Source: UBA2108 sp963925495 (lineage in GTDB: Bacteria; Bacteroidota; Bacteroidia; Flavobacteriales_G; Salibacteraceae). From it: a DNA stretch of 13,123 nucleotides. Below are positions 7,814 through 13,123 of this stretch, piece after piece. Numbering within the stretch: the stretch's first letter is position 1; every line of letters begins with the position of its first letter. The notes below the pieces were generated by a model, which saw nothing but the letters and a program-made list of their open reading frames with translations, had not been told where the DNA came from and did no database searches. Position numbers and translations under genes: made by a program. Where the stretch lies: NCBI GenBank assembly GCA_963925495.1, contig CAWUST010000054.1, positions 1 through 13,123 on the forward strand, in the 5' to 3' direction.

Positions 7814-8317
7814 TTAATCTTCTTTTTTAGATTCGTCCTTTTTTGCTACTACCTTTTTAGAAGCTGCTTTTGGAGCTACTGCTTTTGGAGCTACCGCCTT
7901 TTTAGTTTCTGCTTTTGGGGCGGCCGCTTTTTTAGGAGCTGCTGCTTTTTTAGCTTCTATTTTAGGTACTAGTTCTTTTTTAGCTTTAGGAGCTGCTGCT
8001 GTTTTAGCCGATCCAATTCCTTCTACCAAAAGTTCAGTAAGATATTGACGGTGACCATTACTTTTTTGGTAACCTTTTCTTCTTTTCTTTTTAAAGACAA
8101 GAATTTTATCTCCTTTTAGGTGCTTAATTACTTTAGCATTTACTGCTACACCTGCTATAACCGGGGCGCCAACAGTTACTTTACCGTTATCGTCTGTAAG
8201 CATTACTTTGTCGAAAGAAACTTTTTCTCCTTCTTCTGCTTCCAAACGGTGAACGAATAACTGCTGATCTTTTTGGACTTTAAATTGTTGCCCTGCTATC
8301 TCTACAATTGCGTACAT
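7814..8317 (-). CDS. rplU: 50S ribosomal protein L21 with long basic C-terminal tail
   Basis: L21 is a 23S rRNA-binding protein of the 50S subunit. Residues 1 to about 103 are the normal L21 domain: MYAIVEIAGQQFKVQKDQ start, a VGAPVIAGVAVNAKVI middle, and KVFKKKRRKGYQK-type basic rRNA-binding residues (VFKKKRRKGYQKSNGHRQ), ending at LLVEGIG. Ordinary L21 stops here. This one runs on for about 60 residues of almost pure Ala, Lys and Pro with some Glu (repeats of the type AAAPKA, VAPKA and AAPKK), a low-complexity, disordered, basic tail. The DNA for the tail contains a perfect 15-bp tandem duplication (7865-7894). The gene has its own promoter (8359-8388) and is followed by rpmA. The tail is in frame, has no stops and precedes a normal TAA, so it is probably expressed. 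Confidence 0.97.
   Translation of the reverse strand: MYAIVEIAGQQFKVQKDQQLFVHRLEAEEGEKVSFDKVMLTDDNGKVTVGAPVIAGVAVNAKVIKHLKGDKILVFKKKRRKGYQKSNGHRQYLTELLVEGIGSAKTAAAPKAKKELVPKIEAKKAAAPKKAAAPKAETKKAVAPKAVAPKAASKKVVAKKDESKKED
7865..7894. repeat. 15-bp tandem repeat inside the rplU tail
   Basis: The unit TGCTTTTGGAGCTAC occurs twice in perfect tandem on the plus strand (7865-7879 and 7880-7894). On the coding strand each copy encodes a VAPKA-type pentapeptide, so copy-number change keeps the frame. Looser copies flank it, which suggests that the tail grew by slippage or unequal exchange. Confidence 0.85.
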
Positions 8318-8340
8318 CGTTAAATTTTAATTATTTAGTG

Positions 8341-8354
8341 CCGAAAAAATTCGG
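8341..8354 (-). promoter_or_regulatory. Hairpin at the 5' end of the rplU leader
   Basis: CCGAA and TTCGG flank a 4-nt loop (minus strand CCGAATTTTTTCGG). From the promoter position, transcription should begin within a few bases of 8355, so the mRNA would start almost on this hairpin, about 24 nt before the L21 start codon. It could protect the 5' end or act in ribosomal-protein feedback; neither is shown by the sequence. Confidence 0.45.
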
Positions 8355-8358
8355 ACGG

Positions 8359-8388
8359 CAAAAGTAATTCTTTTTTCAAATGGTACAA
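8359..8388 (-). promoter_or_regulatory. Bacteroidetes-type promoter of rplU-rpmA
   Basis: On the minus strand, TTG (8388-8386) is followed by a 19-nt spacer and TACTTTTG (8366-8359). This is an exact match to the Bacteroidetes -33/-7 consensus (TTG, 17-23 nt, TAnnTTTG). It lies about 40 nt upstream of the L21 start codon. Confidence 0.75.
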
Positions 8389-8397
8389 GCAACTTTT

Positions 8398-8797
8398 TTA
8401 GTTGACTATTTGAAGCTTTTTAGTAATTACTTTATCTTCACTTTGTACTCGAATGATGAAGCTACTGCCCTCTAAATAGGGTAACTAAACTTTAAGTGCG
8501 TTTTCAGAATTGTCAAGGATAAACTTAGCAAGGATTTTGCCTTGTAAATTTATTAAGGTGAGCGTTTCAGAATTTGGGCTTTCCACGGTTATTTCATCTT
8601 TCGCTGGATTTGGGTAAAAGGGAAAATTAATTGTCTGAGAAAAAAAATAGGTCTTACCTAAAGAACTTGTTCGAATTGAATCAGTCTTTAACAGGATCAT
8701 AAAAATTTAAGTGTCCAGTATTTTTCCATTTTAGCGAGGAGTAAACAGCAGTATCCTTTTCTCTAAAAGCTTGATAATCATTTAAAAAGCGGCAAAA
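8398..8797 (-). pseudogene. Relic of a T9SS-secreted protein: C-terminal sorting domain with amber stop and probable frameshift
   Basis: On the minus strand, one frame from 8700 reads through FYPNPAKDEITVESPNSETL and TLINLQGKILAKFILDNSENALKV, a type A T9SS C-terminal sorting domain, and meets TAG at 8487-8485. The same frame then continues as LPYLEGSSFIIRVQSEDKV and ITKKLQIVN to TAA at 8400-8398, exactly the expected domain ending. The TAG therefore interrupts an otherwise complete domain. Upstream, the frame of the sorting domain is closed, but another minus-strand frame (8797-8681) reads LNDYQAFREKDTAVYSSLKW followed by KNTGHLNFYDPVKD, which looks coding and overlaps the start of the first frame. 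A one-base indel near 8681-8700 would join them. No start, signal peptide or functional domain remains. T9SS sorting domains direct secretion and are removed or lipid-anchored at the surface, so this gene product is lost. A TATATTTG box at 8857-8850 could be a leftover promoter box. Confidence 0.8.
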
Positions 8798-8886
8798 CTA
8801 TAAAGGAAAATAAAAGCATGTGTTGTATTGGTTTGTAATGTATCACGCTCAAATATACAACGAAAAAAAATTACTGGATAGCTGAG

Positions 8887-9010
8887 ATTTCTTGCCCGTT
8901 TCGATACACTTTCTCCCATAGTCGAAAACACTCAACTGGACAAGAGAAATAGTCGTTCCTGTAGACTTTCTCACAACGTCGAAAGCACACAACCGGACTT
9001 GAAAAGTGAG
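8887..9010. repeat. Two diverged copies of an intergenic repeat with 57-bp period
   Basis: Copy 1 (around 8904-8955) and copy 2 (around 8961-9010) share ACTTTCTC, then CA, GTCGAAA, CAC, CAAC and GGAC in the same order, offset by 57 bp. Copy 1 is also bounded by imperfect inverted arms, ATTTCTTGCCC (8887-8897) and GGACAAGAGAAAT (8938-8950), with an inner GTTTCGA/TCGAAAAC pair. This resembles dispersed palindromic intergenic elements I recall in Bacteroidetes genomes (a TTTCGATACACT...CTCAACTGGACA type). It lies between the permease gene and the T9SS relic and encodes no protein. Confidence 0.6.
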
Positions 9011-9021
9011 CGAAAATTGAT

Positions 9022-9915
9022 TTATTTTTTTCTACTTACTAAATAAACGCCACCTAAAATGAGAGCAAGTCCACCAAATTGGAAAAGACCAATTTTTTCT
9101 CCATCAAAAATCCCCCATGCTAAAGCCACAATTGGAATTAAATAAGTAACAGATGAAGCAAACAAAGCACTTGTAAATTTTATAAGCTGATTAAAAAGCA
9201 AAACAGCAGCTCCAGTCCCCACTACTCCTAAAATAATAAGATATCCTATAGCTTTTAGATGATCTGGGGAAGAGAATGGAAGTTCCCAAAAATTATCAGC
9301 AAATAATCCAAGAGTTACAAACGGACCTAACAGTACAAATGCAAAAGCAGTTATTAAAACCGACGGCACCTCTTGAAGCCAAGCTTTTATAGTATTTAAA
9401 CTTATAGCGTAACAAACTGTGGCGCCAATAACCATAAATGAATAACTAATTGGCACATCATTTAATCCAGAACTAGAAGTAAAATAAATTAAAGAAATCG
9501 CACCAATTAACCCCAAAACAACTCCTGCGATTTGAAACGTTCCAGATTTGGTTTTAAATACAATGAGGCCAATTACTAGAGTAAAGAGTGGCACCAAACT
9601 ATTAAGCATTCCTGTTACACTGCTTGGAAGTTGAGTTTGGGCTTCTGCGAATAAAAAAGCTGGAAATAAATTCCCAAAAATACCAACCATTAATATTCCG
9701 ATCCTCTCTTTTTTCTTTTTTGGGAATTTTTTTATTTGGGAAAGCGCAATGGGAAAAAGAGCTAGGCAAGCAATAAAAAGCCTGAATTCAGCAACTTGAA
9801 TGGATGAATAAAACTCCAGTCCTCTTTTCATTAGTATGAAAGAACTGCCCCATACCAAAGCCAATACGATTATTGCAGAAAATTGTTTCGGTCGGCTATC
9901 TAAATTCCAGTTCAT
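9022..9915 (-). CDS. EamA/DMT-superfamily permease
   Basis: A 297-residue inner-membrane protein of the drug/metabolite transporter superfamily, with two EamA repeats (about 12-145 and 157-293) and about ten transmembrane segments. The first repeat opens with the typical LALVWGSSFILMKRGLEF and continues FRLFIACLALFPIA; the second half contains GVVGTGAAVLLFNQLIKFTS and ends VYLVSRKK, with a basic cytoplasmic end. Members export amino acids, metabolites or drugs; the substrate cannot be told. The ATG lies 18 nt below a minus-strand TACATTTG (-7) box at 9940-9933, without a good -33 TTG, so the promoter is plausible but incomplete. It is divergent from the ABC ATPase gene and has no partner gene downstream. 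Confidence 0.92.
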   Translation of the reverse strand: MNWNLDSRPKQFSAIIVLALVWGSSFILMKRGLEFYSSIQVAEFRLFIACLALFPIALSQIKKFPKKKKERIGILMVGIFGNLFPAFLFAEAQTQLPSSVTGMLNSLVPLFTLVIGLIVFKTKSGTFQIAGVVLGLIGAISLIYFTSSSGLNDVPISYSFMVIGATVCYAISLNTIKAWLQEVPSVLITAFAFVLLGPFVTLGLFADNFWELPFSSPDHLKAIGYLIILGVVGTGAAVLLFNQLIKFTSALFASSVTYLIPIVALAWGIFDGEKIGLFQFGGLALILGGVYLVSRKK

Positions 9916-9932
9916 TTTTGATTAATAGCGCG

Positions 9933-9940
9933 CAAATGTA
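9933..9940 (-). promoter_or_regulatory. Putative -7 box of the DMT permease gene
   Basis: The minus strand reads CTACATTTGCG, containing TACATTTG, an exact TAnnTTTG -7 box 17 nt upstream of the start codon. No TTG is found 17-23 nt further up, so the assignment is tentative. The same CTACATTTGCG string occurs ahead of the adhesin gene at 11212. Confidence 0.5.
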
Positions 9941-9989
9941 GCCGAAGAACCGACCCTACTATTTTTATTTTAAAATTGCACAGTAAAAT

Positions 9990-9997
9990 TACTTTTG
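9990..9997 (+). promoter_or_regulatory. Putative -7 box immediately before the ABC ATPase gene
   Basis: TACTTTTG matches TAnnTTTG exactly but ends only 4 nt before the GTG start codon at 10002. If used, transcription would begin at or next to the start codon and the mRNA would be leaderless. The nearest TTG upstream (9976-9978) gives an 11-nt spacer, too short for the consensus. It may be chance. Confidence 0.3.
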
Positions 9998-10001
9998 AAG
10001 C

Positions 10002-10673
10002 GTGGAAGCAATAATCAAAACAATTGGAATAAAACGACACTTTAGAGTTGGGAAAGAATTAGTAGAAGCTCTAAGAGGGGTTTCTATTAGCATAAACAAA
10101 GGAGAATATGTGGCTCTTATGGGAACTTCTGGATCTGGTAAATCTACCCTAATGAATATTATTGGTTGTTTGGATACTCCTACGGCAGGCGAGTATTGGC
10201 TAAACAATCAAAATGTAAGTACACTTATTGATGACCAGTTGGCAGAAATAAGAAACAAGGAAATTGGATTTGTTTTTCAAACTTTTAATCTTTTACCAAG
10301 ATATACTGCCTTAGATAACGTAGCTTTACCATTGATATATGCCGGGATTTCTAAAAAAAATAGAATTGAAAAAGCCGAAGAAGCTCTTCGGGTTGTTGGC
10401 TTATCCGACAGAATGACTCACCAACCCAATGAATTATCTGGGGGACAAAGACAGCGAGTTGCTATTGCTCGAGCCTTAGTAAACAAACCAAGCTTAATAC
10501 TCGCTGATGAGCCGACCGGAAACCTTGATTCTACTACATCACATGAAATAATGGATCTTTTTAGTGAAATTAATACCGCCGGCAATACCATTGTCATGGT
10601 AACCCATGAGGAGGGTATTGCAAAATGTGCTCAACGAGTTATTCGCTTAAAAGATGGTTTGACCCTACTTTAA
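10002..10673 (+). CDS. ABC transporter ATP-binding protein, LolD/MacB type
   Basis: A 223-residue stand-alone nucleotide-binding subunit. It shows Walker A GTSGSGKST (41-49), Q-loop Gln93 (VFQTFN), signature LSGGQRQR (145-152), Walker B LILADEP with catalytic Glu170, D-loop GNLD (173-176) and switch His202. The EALRGVS start, GCLDTPTAGEYW and EIRNKEIGFVFQ are characteristic of the MacB/LolD (type VII, mechanotransmission) group, which powers lipoprotein release or peptide and drug export with an FtsX-like permease. GTG is chosen as start because the alignment of the N-terminus (MEAIIKTIGIKRHFRVG) is complete from there. No permease gene follows: the next 500 bp are non-coding and the upstream gene is divergent, so the partner must lie elsewhere or be shared. 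All motifs are intact. Confidence 0.93.
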   Translation: MEAIIKTIGIKRHFRVGKELVEALRGVSISINKGEYVALMGTSGSGKSTLMNIIGCLDTPTAGEYWLNNQNVSTLIDDQLAEIRNKEIGFVFQTFNLLPRYTALDNVALPLIYAGISKKNRIEKAEEALRVVGLSDRMTHQPNELSGGQRQRVAIARALVNKPSLILADEPTGNLDSTTSHEIMDLFSEINTAGNTIVMVTHEEGIAKCAQRVIRLKDGLTLL

Positions 10674-11163
10674 TAAATTTTTTTGTATTGTTTTAACAGA
10701 TAGTGGATCAAAGAACCAATTCTGGATCCAACGTGCAGCCAAACACTATACTAAATTTACAAACCTATGGACCAACGAGCTATATCCAAATCGGTAATTC
10801 ACTAGCTATAGTAGTTCTTTCTGAAAATATTTCGGCGGATAGTACAATATATAAAAACTGCTAAATAGCTGAAAAAGGAATGTTCTTTCTGACGATTATT
10901 GTAGATTCGAAGACAGAAACCTTTAAAATAATAGTTGAATAAACTGCAGTTTTAGTTTTTGAAAACACAGTTAAAAACCTCAATTTAACTTCGACTTTAG
11001 TATTCCAAATTCTCATTGATAAATCAATTTCAGCAGGTATTCTTTTTTTCGAGAACAAAAAATAAAAATAAACGGCAAGTTACCCAACCAAAAACAAAAA
11101 GCCACTGTAATGGTATACAGACTACAAATCGTTGCTAACGGTTTATTTTTAGGATAATTGCAC
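10674..11163. other. Gene-poor spacer with possible ORF remnants
   Basis: No convincing gene is seen. A plus-strand frame 10697-10864 (possible GTG at 10703) encodes a beta-rich end, NTILNLQTYGPTSYIQIGNS then LAIVVLSENISADSTIYKNC, which looks like the tail of a secreted protein but has no start or known match. An overlapping frame, 10684-10797, is also open (FWIQRAAKHYTKFTNLW). Both cannot be real; either may be a remnant. Bases 10861-11058 are open on the minus strand (65 codons) without family features. CGTTGCTAACG at about 11131-11141 is a small inverted repeat. Confidence 0.35.
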
Positions 11164-11171
11164 TACATTTG
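11164..11171 (+). promoter_or_regulatory. Putative -7 box of the secreted adhesin gene
   Basis: TACATTTG is an exact Bacteroidetes -7 box and lies in the context CTACATTTGCGG. It sits 40 nt upstream of the ATG at 11212, giving a leader of about 35 nt. No TTG lies 17-23 nt upstream (the region is a T-run), so the -33 part is weak. Confidence 0.55.
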
Positions 11172-11211
11172 CGGTCGTTTGAAAATAAATTATTAATAAT
11201 AAAGTGGATAT

Positions 11212-13123
11212 ATGAAAAAAGTAAGTTTACTAGTTGGTACAGTTCTTTTTGCCGGTATTACTGCTTTTGGACAAAATCAAATTGGTTCAGGAGCTAACAA
11301 TATCGAAGAAGAATACGTGCTTGAAGAAGCTGCTGCAGGAACTGCAGTTATGACAAACAGAAAAGCAAAAGTTTCTAAAAGTGGGTCTTTGGCAGCACCA
11401 GGGCAAGTTTTTGTGAGTGAGAATTTTAGCAGTGGGAAAATTCCTTCGAATTGGACGGTTAAAACAAATTCAAGTCAAGCAGGTGGTTGGGTTTGGACAG
11501 ATAAAGGTTCGCAAGGACAGTATTCTGGTAAAGCATCTGCCCGTAACTGGACTATTTTATCTACTACTGCATCTAATGGATTTATGATTCTTGATGGAGA
11601 TAATATGAACCCTGGAGCACAATCGTCTTTTAGTACAGTTGATGCTTATGTCGAAATTCCTTTACCATCTTTAGCTAGCGTAAAAGCAATTTCAATGGAA
11701 TTCCAACATTTTTGGAGACCCTTTTCCAATGTTGAAATGTATGTTTTAACAACGAAAAATGGGACTTCTTGGGATACTGTAAAAGTTGATCATAGTGTTC
11801 CTGTAAATGGATTATCCTCTACTCATTTTGGATATGCTAATGGTGGAGCTTACTTAGAAAAAATTAGTCTTTCTAAAGCTTTGGCTGGTGGTACTAGCCC
11901 TAAGGTAAGAATTCACTGGGGTGGTAGTTCTCACTATTATTGGCAAATTGACGATATCAAAATTGTTGAAGGAGAATACAATGATATAGACATGGCCCAA
12001 GGTTGGGTTAGACCATTATCAGATACAACTCGTTTAAATTATGGTGATTATTATAGTCAAATTCCTTTGAAACAAGCAAACAAAACAGAAATGGGATTTT
12101 CTGCTACCTATGTAAATTCAGGTTCTGTTGCACAACCGAATGCACGGGTTAATTTAAAATTAACTGGCCCAGGTGGATTTACTGATTCTGGAGTTTCTTC
12201 TCCTAGAACATTGTCTTATTTGGCTACAGATTCTAATAGCATTCCTCGTACAGACTATAAATTAAATGCTGGTAGGGGAATGTACAATGCTGATTTATAT
12301 CCTACTTCAGATTGTACATTAACAAATAATGATCTCGATACAATTGGCTATGACATTGAAGTAACTGATTCTGTATTCGCAAGATATACTTCTAACCCTG
12401 CAAATTCGGGAGCTGTATATTACAATCCTGCAAATGTTAGTCAATATGAAGCTGCTACTTATTTTGAATTAGTTGAAATGGATACTATTTCTTCTGTTAG
12501 TTTTTGGATGCCTTCTGCTAATGTAAGAAGACCAAATAAACCCGGTTTACTACAAGTACATGTATATAGAACAATCGGTTTAGGTGCTCGTGGCGTTCAA
12601 CAGATTCAAACCGCACCTTTATTCTCTTCAGCTAAAGTAAAAATTTCCGATTTTAAAATCCCTACAACAGGTGGTTGGGTAACTATGGCTGTGAAAAGAA
12701 ATACTGCCGGAGTAGCAGATACTGTAAATCCTGGAGGTTTGATAGCTTCATTTATTGCAGATCAATTTTTTGGAACAGATACTATTATGCTTTCTTTTGA
12801 TGGCAGAGATGGTTGGCCATCGCATAATTTCTTAAGACAAGAGCAATCTGGTACTTGGGGTGGCTGGAGTTATACTAGTAATAAAAACTTTATTAGACTT
12901 AATTCTAAACCAAACTTTTGTCCAACATTGAATGGTTCTGTAGCAGCAACTGCTACAACCGCATGTGGAAATACGGATGGAACTGCAAGTGTTACTGATC
13001 CTACAAAAGGTAAATCTCCATACAGATATGCATGGAATACTCCAGGTAACCCTTCTAATAAAACTATTACTAATCTTCCTTCTGGAATTTATCAAGTAAC
13101 TATTACTGATGCTAATGGTTGTA
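11212..13123 (+). CDS. Large secreted adhesin-like protein with SprB-type repeat (3' end outside window)
   Basis: An unbroken frame runs from ATG 11212 to the right edge (637 codons). The protein starts with a Sec signal, MKKVSLLVGTVLFAGITAFG, likely cut near residue 20. Residues about 66-255 read as a jelly-roll (MAM or cleaved-adhesin-like) domain: VFVSENFSSGKIPSNWTV, then FMILDGDNMN, an EFQHFW strand, TSWDTVKV, and the closing HYYWQIDDIKIVEGE. Residues about 265-560 form a second, beta-rich part without a recognised family, including PGLLQVHVYRT and GGWVTMAVKR. Residues about 584-637 form one SprB-type repeat: ACGNTDGTASV, SPYRYAWNT, ITNLPSGIYQVTITDANGC. SprB is the gliding adhesin of Flavobacterium; such repeats usually come in series, followed by a T9SS sorting domain. 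The end is outside the window, so total length, repeat number and sorting domain are unknown. It is probably cell-surface or secreted via T9SS. A -7 box lies at 11164-11171. Confidence 0.9.
   Translation, partial: MKKVSLLVGTVLFAGITAFGQNQIGSGANNIEEEYVLEEAAAGTAVMTNRKAKVSKSGSLAAPGQVFVSENFSSGKIPSNWTVKTNSSQAGGWVWTDKGSQGQYSGKASARNWTILSTTASNGFMILDGDNMNPGAQSSFSTVDAYVEIPLPSLASVKAISMEFQHFWRPFSNVEMYVLTTKNGTSWDTVKVDHSVPVNGLSSTHFGYANGGAYLEKISLSKALAGGTSPKVRIHWGGSSHYYWQIDDIKIVEGEYNDIDMAQGWVRPLSDTTRLNYGDYYSQIPLKQANKTEMGFSATYVNSGSVAQPNARVNLKLTGPGGFTDSGVSSPRTLSYLATDSNSIPRTDYKLNAGRGMYNADLYPTSDCTLTNNDLDTIGYDIEVTDSVFARYTSNPANSGAVYYNPANVSQYEAATYFELVEMDTISSVSFWMPSANVRRPNKPGLLQVHVYRTIGLGARGVQQIQTAPLFSSAKVKISDFKIPTTGGWVTMAVKRNTAGVADTVNPGGLIASFIADQFFGTDTIMLSFDGRDGWPSHNFLRQEQSGTWGGWSYTSNKNFIRLNSKPNFCPTLNGSVAATATTACGNTDGTASVTDPTKGKSPYRYAWNTPGNPSNKTITNLPSGIYQVTITDANGC

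Noticed and set aside
8822..8861. GTTGTAT / ATACAAC inverted repeat as a terminator
   Set aside because: The loop is 26 nt, the stem is only 7 bp, and the A-run lies on the wrong side for a T-tract in either useful direction.
10861..11058. Minus-strand 65-residue frame as a gene
   Set aside because: No family features, no promoter or neighbour support, and AT-rich sequence opens frames this long by chance.
11060..11145. Integron attC-like site (ACCCAAC ... CGTTGCTAACG)
   Set aside because: No matching GTTRRRY core at the proper spacing, and no integrase or cassette array in the window.
12832..13095. Minus-strand 87-residue frame
   Set aside because: It is antisense to the SprB-like repeat region of the adhesin gene and its Ser/Cys/Arg-rich product is a typical shadow.
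1..13123. CRISPR array, tRNA/rRNA genes, insertion sequences, toxin-antitoxin or phage-defence genes
   Set aside because: No regularly spaced repeats, cloverleaf-like sequence, transposase motif or defence-family protein was seen on either strand.

Overview
This window is AT-rich chromosomal DNA of a Bacteroidetes bacterium, probably a flavobacterial or cytophaga-like marine lineage (an inference, not a name). The evidence is Bacteroidetes-type promoter boxes (TAnnTTTG), weak Shine-Dalgarno signals, a DUF2911 protein end, a DUF4286 protein next to rsmA, a type IX secretion (T9SS) sorting-domain relic and a large secreted protein with a SprB-type repeat. All twelve intact genes whose ends are visible stop with TAA or TAG.

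Layout. Bases 1-281 (+) hold the end of a DUF2911 protein. Five bases later comes a broken lipoprotein alpha/beta hydrolase (287-700, +), which has an in-frame TGA and has lost its catalytic core. Bases 745-7422 (-) are a tightly packed run, transcribed serS, small lipoprotein, TPR protein, DUF4286 protein, rsmA, mgtE, MOSC protein. Gaps are 1-48 nt, with one stop/start overlap. A strong rho-independent terminator (7460-7496) separates this run from the upstream rplU-rpmA operon (7522-8317), which has its own well-formed promoter at 8359-8388. Bases 8398-8797 hold a decayed T9SS-secreted protein end (amber stop and probable frameshift), followed by two diverged copies of a 57-bp-period intergenic repeat. 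A DMT/EamA permease (9022-9915, -) and a LolD/MacB-type ABC ATPase (10002-10673, +) are divergently arranged. About 500 bp of apparently gene-free DNA follows, then a large secreted adhesin-like gene (11212 to the window end, +) that runs off the right edge.

How the genes fit together. The minus-strand genes are mostly translation housekeeping: L21, L27, seryl-tRNA synthetase and 16S rRNA dimethylation. They travel with an envelope TPR protein, a lipoprotein and a magnesium channel. The secreted protein at the right edge and the sorting-domain relic imply a T9SS host, possibly gliding. I found no RNA gene, CRISPR array, insertion sequence or phage gene, and no convincing new multi-gene system. 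The less ordinary content is two gene relics with readable inactivating changes, the long basic tail on L21, the palindromic elements around rplU-rpmA, the intergenic repeat, and the adhesin gene.
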